Positions 35,206 through 40,074 of a stretch of 40,074 nt of DNA are shown here, piece after piece; the stretch's first letter is position 1; each line of letters starts with the position of its first letter. A program made the position numbers and the translations under genes. The DNA is taken from the NCBI GenBank assembly GCA_937871825.1, contig CALMOK010000295.1, forward strand, positions 20,060 through 60,133. Reading direction: 5' to 3'. The notes below the pieces were generated by a model. It was not told the origin of the DNA. It did not search any database and worked only from the letters and a program-made list of their open reading frames with translations. This stretch comes from an uncultured Alphaproteobacteria bacterium (GTDB taxonomy: Bacteria > Pseudomonadota > Alphaproteobacteria > Rhizobiales > Beijerinckiaceae).

Positions 35206-36236
35206 TGCGGCGACTGCCAGGCGAGGCCGCCCGTCGCCGGCACGGGGGCCGCCGCCTGCAGCAATCCCTCCGCCTTGAGGGCGGCCCACAGGGCATCGGG
35301 GATCGAGACTCCGGCCCAGCCGAGGTTCTCGGCGATGCGCTCGGGGCGGCTCATGCCCAGCACCGCGCAGGCCACGGCGGGATGCCCGAAGGGGAACTGG
35401 ATGGCGGCCGCCTGGAACGGCACCCCGAAGCCGTCGCAGACCTCCACCATGCGACGCACCCGCGCCACGAGGTCGTCCGGCGCGTCGCGATAATCGAAGG
35501 TCAGGGCCTGGGTGTGGTCCGTCGCCTTGGCCAGGATGCCGGAGTTGAAGATGCCGGCCGCGACCACGCGGACGCCCTGGCGCTCCGCCGTGGGCAGGAG
35601 ATCGGCCAGGGCCGCCTGGTCGAGCAGCGTGTAGCGGCCCGCCATCATCACGACGTCGAAGCGGCCAGCCTCGAGAAACGCGGTGGCGACGCTTCCCTCG
35701 TTGACCCCGACGCCGATCCCCGCCACGTGGCCACTGCGCCGCAGTTCGTCGAGGGCGCGAAAGGTGCCCGCCATGGCGGCATCGAACATGCGCTGGTAAT
35801 CGTCGCCATGGGTGAAGCGATCGACGTCGTGAATATAGACCACATCGATGCGCTCGAACCCGAGCCGGTTCACCGACTGCTCGAGCGACCGCATGGTGCC
35901 GTCGTAGCTGTAGTCGAAGACGGGCTTCAGCCGCAGCGGCTCGGCCCACAGGCCGTAATCCACGGCCTCGCCGCGCGGCGGCACCATGTAGCGGCCGACC
36001 TTGGTGGAAACGGTGAGGCCGTCTCGGTCGAGTTCGCGAAGGAAACGCCCGAGGCGCAGTTCGCTCAGGCCGTGGCCATAGAGCGGCGCGGTATCAAAGT
36101 AGCGCATCCCGGCCGCGTAGGCGGCCTCGAGCGTCGCTTGCGCCTCGCCGTCGGACACGTTCCGGTAGAGCGTTCCAAGCCCGCTCGCGCCGAAGCCGAG
36201 CCGCGTCGCAAAGGGCGACCGGGCCGGCGGCGTCAC
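35196..36236 (-). CDS. Aldo/keto reductase (D-threo-aldose / L-fucose dehydrogenase-like)
   Basis: RLGFGASGLGTLYRNVSDGEAQATLEAAYAAGMRYFDTAPLYGHGLSELRLGRFL...DVVYIHDVDRFTHGDDYQRMFDAAM; GTG start overlaps upstream stop. Confidence 0.9.
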   Translation of the reverse strand: MTPPARSPFATRLGFGASGLGTLYRNVSDGEAQATLEAAYAAGMRYFDTAPLYGHGLSELRLGRFLRELDRDGLTVSTKVGRYMVPPRGEAVDYGLWAEPLRLKPVFDYSYDGTMRSLEQSVNRLGFERIDVVYIHDVDRFTHGDDYQRMFDAAMAGTFRALDELRRSGHVAGIGVGVNEGSVATAFLEAGRFDVVMMAGRYTLLDQAALADLLPTAERQGVRVVAAGIFNSGILAKATDHTQALTFDYRDAPDDLVARVRRMVEVCDGFGVPFQAAAIQFPFGHPAVACAVLGMSRPERIAENLGWAGVSIPDALWAALKAEGLLQAAAPVPATGGLAWQSPQLS

Positions 36237-37096
36237 GAGGTGGCGTCCGGTAGGCGGTAGGCCTCGATGGCCGAGCGGCCGAAAATCTGTGCCCAGTCGT
36301 CTTCAGACTTGTCCGCCAGGCAGTCCCGCAACGCCCCGATGACCTTCGCGTAGCGCCCCGCCACCAGGGACACGGGCCAATCGGAGCCGTACATGCAGCG
36401 GTCGGGGCCGAAGATGTCAAGCACCTCCGCGACGTAGGGCTTCAGCGTGTCGGGCGTCCAAGTGTTCCAGTCGGCCTCGGTGATCATGCCCGACAGCTTG
36501 CACCACACGTGCTCGCGGTACGGCCCGAACTGCCGCATCAGCCCGGCCCAGGACGGCGTCCCGCCCTTGGCGATTTCAGGCTTGGCGATGTGGTCCACCA
36601 CGAAGCGCAACTGCGGGAAATCCGCGACGGTGCGCACCGCGGCGGGCAGTTGCGGCGGCTTAACCACGAGGTCGTAGACGAGGTCGAACTCGGCCAGAAC
36701 GCCGAGGCCGCGACGCACGTCGTCGCGCAGCAGCCATTCGGGATCGGGCTCGTCCTGCACGAGGTGGCGGATGCCCACGAGCCACTTGCCGTGCGGGCTC
36801 TTCTTCAGGGTCGCCAGCGTCGGGCGCACGGCCGGATCGGTCAGGTCCACCCAGCCCACCACCCCGGCGATCGAGGGGGTCCGGTCCGCGAGGCCGATGT
36901 AGTCCCAGGTCTCGCCAAGGTTGTTCCAGGTCTGGACCAGCACCGTTCCGCCGATGCCTTCGCGGTCGAGCTCCGGCTGCAGGTCGCCCGGTTCGAAAGG
37001 CCGCGCGATGGGGGCGAAAGGGCCCTGCAACCAGGGATAGTCACCGGTGGCAGGATCCCAGTAGTGCTGGTGGGCGTCGATGGCGCGGGTCGTCAC
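36233..37096 (-). CDS. Amidohydrolase family 2 (COG3618), L-fuconolactonase-like
   Basis: MTTRAIDAHQHYWDPATGDYPWLQGPFAPIARPFEPGDLQPEL...GIRHLVQDEPDPEWLL...FVVDHIAKPEI...MYGSDWPVSLVAGRY. Confidence 0.9.
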   Translation of the reverse strand: MTTRAIDAHQHYWDPATGDYPWLQGPFAPIARPFEPGDLQPELDREGIGGTVLVQTWNNLGETWDYIGLADRTPSIAGVVGWVDLTDPAVRPTLATLKKSPHGKWLVGIRHLVQDEPDPEWLLRDDVRRGLGVLAEFDLVYDLVVKPPQLPAAVRTVADFPQLRFVVDHIAKPEIAKGGTPSWAGLMRQFGPYREHVWCKLSGMITEADWNTWTPDTLKPYVAEVLDIFGPDRCMYGSDWPVSLVAGRYAKVIGALRDCLADKSEDDWAQIFGRSAIEAYRLPDATS

Positions 37097-37106
37097 GCTC
37101 GCCTCC

Positions 37107-38093
37107 TCACCAGCGGCCGTGGACGCTGGGGTGGATCTCGCTGTCGTAGATCGCCTTCAGCTTGCCCATCGTGGCCTCGTCGAGCCGCGGCAGGTTGGCG
37201 GCGGCGGCATTCCCCTTCGCCTGGGCCGAGTTCTTGGCGCCGGGGATGGCCACCGTCACGGCGTCGAACATCAGGATCCAGCGCAGGGCGAACTGCGCCA
37301 TGGTGGCATGCTCCCCGACGAGGGGCCGCACTTGCTCGACGGCCTTGAGCCCCGTGTCGTAGTTCACGCCCGAGAAGGTTTCGCCGACGTCGAAGGCTTC
37401 GCCGTTGCGGTTGTACTGCCGGTGATCGGACGCCTCGAAGCGCGTGTCGGCCTTGAACTTGCCCGAGAGCAGGCCGGAGGCGAGCGGGACACGGGCGATG
37501 ATCGCCACCTCGCGGCGCTTGGCCTCCCCGAAGAACAGCTCGGTCGGCCGCTGCCGGAAGATGTTGAAGATGATCTGGACGCTGGTCACGCCCGGATATT
37601 CGATGGCTTTCAGGGCCTCCTCGACGCGCTCGACGCTGACGCCATAGTTGCGGATCTTGCCGGCCTCGACGAGACGGTCGAGGCGCTCGAACACCTCCGG
37701 ATGGTAGTAGAGGTCCGTCGGCGGGCAGTGCAACTGGACGAGATCGAGCGTGTCGACGCCGAGGTTCTTCAGGCTCCGGTCGGTCCAGGCCGACAGGTTC
37801 TCGGCCGAATATCCCGCGACGGTCTGCTGCGGCAGGCGCCGGCCGGCCTTGGTGGCCACGAAGGGCCGCTCGCCGCCGCGCGCCTTCAGCACGCCTGCGA
37901 TCAATTGCTCGGAGCGACCGTCGCCGTAGACGTCGGCCGTGTCGATGAAGGTCATGCCGGCATCGAGCGCCGCGTTGAGGGCGGCCTCGGCCTCGCCGGC
38001 CTCGACGTGGCCCCAGTCGGCCCCGATGGCCCAGGCCCCGAAGCCGATCTCGCTGACCTGCCGGCCGGTGCGGCCGAACGGACGTGACTGCAT
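37107..38093 (-). CDS. Aldo/keto reductase
   Basis: MQSRPFGRTGRQVSEIGFGAWAIGADWGHVEAGEAEAALNAALDAGMTFIDTADVYGDGRSEQLI...DLVQLHCPPTDLYYHPEVFERLDRLVEAGKIRNYGVSV. Confidence 0.92.
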   Translation of the reverse strand: MQSRPFGRTGRQVSEIGFGAWAIGADWGHVEAGEAEAALNAALDAGMTFIDTADVYGDGRSEQLIAGVLKARGGERPFVATKAGRRLPQQTVAGYSAENLSAWTDRSLKNLGVDTLDLVQLHCPPTDLYYHPEVFERLDRLVEAGKIRNYGVSVERVEEALKAIEYPGVTSVQIIFNIFRQRPTELFFGEAKRREVAIIARVPLASGLLSGKFKADTRFEASDHRQYNRNGEAFDVGETFSGVNYDTGLKAVEQVRPLVGEHATMAQFALRWILMFDAVTVAIPGAKNSAQAKGNAAAANLPRLDEATMGKLKAIYDSEIHPSVHGRW

Positions 38094-38137
38094 GGTTTCC
38101 TCCTGGCGGCTCGCAAGCCGTGTCGTGATTGGAAGGG

Positions 38138-38252
38138 TTATCCGACAAGTGATCGGGCGCTGGCAAGCCGGCATCGTCGACTTTTTCATCCCGTCACCGC
38201 TTGACAGCCACGCCGATTTACAGTCCCACTGTAAATAGGTTGTCAGACAACC
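38138..38252. promoter_or_regulatory. Operator cluster between divergent AKR and binding-protein genes
   Basis: TTATCCGACAA (38138-38148), ATTTACAGT-CCC-ACTGTAAAT (38216-38236, perfect 9-bp arms), GGTTGTC-A-GACAACC (38238-38252, perfect 7-bp arms). Confidence 0.6.
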
Positions 38253-38297
38253 CTATGAATTGAGCCGGTTAACGGCCATCTTGGGAGGAGGGATCGG

Positions 38298-39512
38298 ATG
38301 AGACGAGGAACGATTGGCGGCGTTTCGCTTGCCGCAATGCTGGTGTCGACGGTGTCCATGCCCGCCTGGGCGACCGATACGGTGAAGATCGGGGTGGTGG
38401 CGGCAGAATCGGGTTCCTTCGTATCGGCCGGGCATACGCTGCCGGCCGGTGTGAGCCTCGCCGTGAAGGAGATCAACGACGCCGGTGGCGTGAAGGTCGG
38501 CGACAAGACCTACCAGATCGAGCTGGTGAAGCGCGATGACCGCACGGATGTCGGGACGGCGGTGGCCGCCACCCAGGAACTCGTGCGCGACGTCGGTGTC
38601 AAGGCGATCTTCGGCTCCGAGAGCCACGATTTCACCCTCGCCATGGCCAAGATCACTCAGCCGGCCAAGGTCCTCCACTTCGCCGGCAACTCGACGCTCG
38701 ACACCGTGCTGACGGACGCCAACGTGGCACCCGGCGGGGCAGACCACTACCTGTTCCAGAGCGAACCTCGCGAGTTCGAACGCAGCGGCTCCACGGCGCG
38801 CGGCGTGCTCGAACTGTTGAAGCCGCTCGTCGATCATCCGATCAAGACGTCGGTCATCATCGCCGGCAATGACGCCACCGGACAGTTCCTGTCGTCCTAC
38901 TACATCAAGGCGCTCAAGGCCGAAGGCCAGACCGTGCCGGACATCATCTTCTACCCACCCGACACAACAGACTTCTCGCCCTTCCTGACCCGGGCCAAGG
39001 GCCTCGGCGCCGACGTGATCCACTTCTGGTACAACGGTGACTCGACGCTGGCGGCCCTGCCGCAGGCGGTCGAGCTCGGCGCCGCGCCGGCCTATTTCAT
39101 GTTCGGCGTCGATCCCGGCATCTGGAAGGAGCGTGCCGTTCAGGCCGACGTGCCGGTGACGATGAGCTGCGTGCCGATCTGCTGGGGTGCTTCCTCGAAC
39201 GCCAAGGCCAAGGATTACTTCAGCAAGTATTTTGCGGCCGGAGCCCCCAAGGGCGTAACCTCCTCGGTGTCGCTGCTCTACTACGATTACGTGAAGATGC
39301 TGGCGGAAGCCTGGACCAAAGCCGGCAGCTTCGATCCTGATAAGACCGTCGACGCGCTTCTCGCCATCAAGCACGACGGCGTCGCCTCCGACACCTTAAG
39401 CTTCAACGCGCACCATCAGGTCACTCACGCGACGGAGGTTTGCGCCGCCAAGGCGAATGGCGGCGATATCAGCTGCTCCATGCAGCAGCCCCCGCAAACG
39501 GCGCCGATGTGA
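38298..39512 (+). CDS. Branched-chain-amino-acid-type ABC transporter substrate-binding protein (Peripla_BP_6)
   Basis: MRRGTIGGVSLAAMLVSTVSMPAWATDTVKIGVVAAESGSFVSAGHTLPAGVSLAVKEINDAGGVKVGDKTYQIELVKRDDRTDVGTAVAATQELV... Confidence 0.9.
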   Translation: MRRGTIGGVSLAAMLVSTVSMPAWATDTVKIGVVAAESGSFVSAGHTLPAGVSLAVKEINDAGGVKVGDKTYQIELVKRDDRTDVGTAVAATQELVRDVGVKAIFGSESHDFTLAMAKITQPAKVLHFAGNSTLDTVLTDANVAPGGADHYLFQSEPREFERSGSTARGVLELLKPLVDHPIKTSVIIAGNDATGQFLSSYYIKALKAEGQTVPDIIFYPPDTTDFSPFLTRAKGLGADVIHFWYNGDSTLAALPQAVELGAAPAYFMFGVDPGIWKERAVQADVPVTMSCVPICWGASSNAKAKDYFSKYFAAGAPKGVTSSVSLLYYDYVKMLAEAWTKAGSFDPDKTVDALLAIKHDGVASDTLSFNAHHQVTHATEVCAAKANGGDISCSMQQPPQTAPM

Positions 39513-39519
39513 CGCCGCG

Positions 39520-39538
39520 GCCGGGCTTTCCGCCCGGC
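39520..39538 (+). other. Intra-operon stem-loop GCCGGGC-TTTCC-GCCCGGC just after the binding-protein stop
   Basis: Perfect 7-bp GC stem, 5-nt loop, no downstream U-tract; between binding protein (ends 39512) and permease (starts 39605). Confidence 0.5.
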
Positions 39539-39604
39539 GGACCTCACCCAGACGGGATCGCCCGCGAAGCGACCCGGTCTGGCTTCCCATGACGCCGGTG
39601 CTCC

Positions 39605-40074
39605 ATGACCGCGATCCTGCTGCAGCAAATCCTCAACGGCCTGTCGATCGCCAGCGTCATCACGCTCATCGCCATCGGCGTGACGCTCATCTTCGGCCTA
39701 ACCGGCATCATCAACTTCGCCCACGGCGAGTTCCTCATGGTGGGCAGCATCGTCACCTGGGTGGCGGTCTCGCATGGGCTGAGCTTCTGGGTGGCGGCGG
39801 TGCTCGGGGTCGCGGCCGTGGCGCTGCTCGGCTTCGCGCTCGAGCGTGGGCTGTTCCGCTTCACGCTGGCGCGGCCCACCAACGGCTTCATCGTGTCGCT
39901 CGGCCTGATCGTCGTACTGCAGCACATCGTGATCCTGCTCTACAACGGCAACCAGAAGAGCATCCCGCATCCACTGACGGACGTGTGGCAGGTGGGCGGG
40001 GTCCGCATCGCCGCCATGCGGGCGCTTGTTATCGGTGTCACGGCGTTGGTGGTGGCGCTCACCTATGTGGTGAT
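39605..40074 (+). CDS. Branched-chain-amino-acid-type ABC transporter permease (LivH-like), truncated by window end
   Basis: MTAILLQQILNGLSIASVITLIAIGVTLIFGLTGIINFAHGEFLMVGSIVTWVAV...; open at the window end. Confidence 0.92.
   Translation, partial: MTAILLQQILNGLSIASVITLIAIGVTLIFGLTGIINFAHGEFLMVGSIVTWVAVSHGLSFWVAAVLGVAAVALLGFALERGLFRFTLARPTNGFIVSLGLIVVLQHIVILLYNGNQKSIPHPLTDVWQVGGVRIAAMRALVIGVTALVVALTYVV

Noticed and set aside
38201-38237. Sigma-70 promoter using the perfect TTGACA at 38201
   Set aside because: No acceptable -10 hexamer at 16-18 bp spacing; the following DNA is the palindrome itself.
1-40074. CRISPR arrays, tRNA/rRNA genes, phage structural genes, toxin-antitoxin or defence systems
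   Set aside because: No regularly spaced repeats, tRNA-like cloverleafs or characteristic proteins were seen by eye; a tRNAscan/CRISPR/defence HMM scan would be needed to be definitive.

Overview
High-GC, Proteobacteria-like (probably Alphaproteobacteria; inference) accessory/catabolic region, densely packed with transport and degradation genes. No rRNA, tRNA or CRISPR array was recognised. It reads as four blocks. (A) ~1-11.7 kb: a divergent cluster around a GntR/FCD regulator. The minus arm has an ATZ/TRZ-type amidohydrolase, a decayed ABC-transporter remnant, a hydantoin-racemase-like protein lacking both catalytic cysteines, an overlooked 57-aa coupled ORF, and an arylmalonate-decarboxylase-like gene cut by the window edge. 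The plus arm has two paralogous NMT1/THI5-like binding proteins (one without signal peptide), permease, ATPase, nitrilase-fold amidohydrolase, amidase and a second ATZ/TRZ amidohydrolase. A near-consensus sigma-54 (-24/-12) promoter precedes the plus arm, suggesting nitrogen-regulated scavenging of an amide or N-heterocycle. (B) ~12-13.9 kb: kup. (C) ~14.5-27.4 kb: PfkB kinase, tandem SIS-domain proteins, DeoR regulator, a complete dipeptide-type ABC transporter, an intact hydantoin-type racemase, a third ATZ/TRZ amidohydrolase and a NodB/PuuE-like hydrolase. This block is bracketed by C-terminal (left) and N-terminal (right) fragments of IS481-family transposase genes in the same orientation. 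(D) ~27.8-40 kb: a sugar/sugar-acid block with three aldo/keto reductases, sugar ABC transporter, KdgD, GntR, uronate dehydrogenase, a COG3618 lactonase-like amidohydrolase and the start of a branched-chain-amino-acid-type ABC transporter. It contains a chimeric pseudogene (glycerate-kinase-like N-terminus joined to FAH-family C-terminus) and strong operator-like palindromes. All family assignments come from reading motifs by eye; no database search was run.
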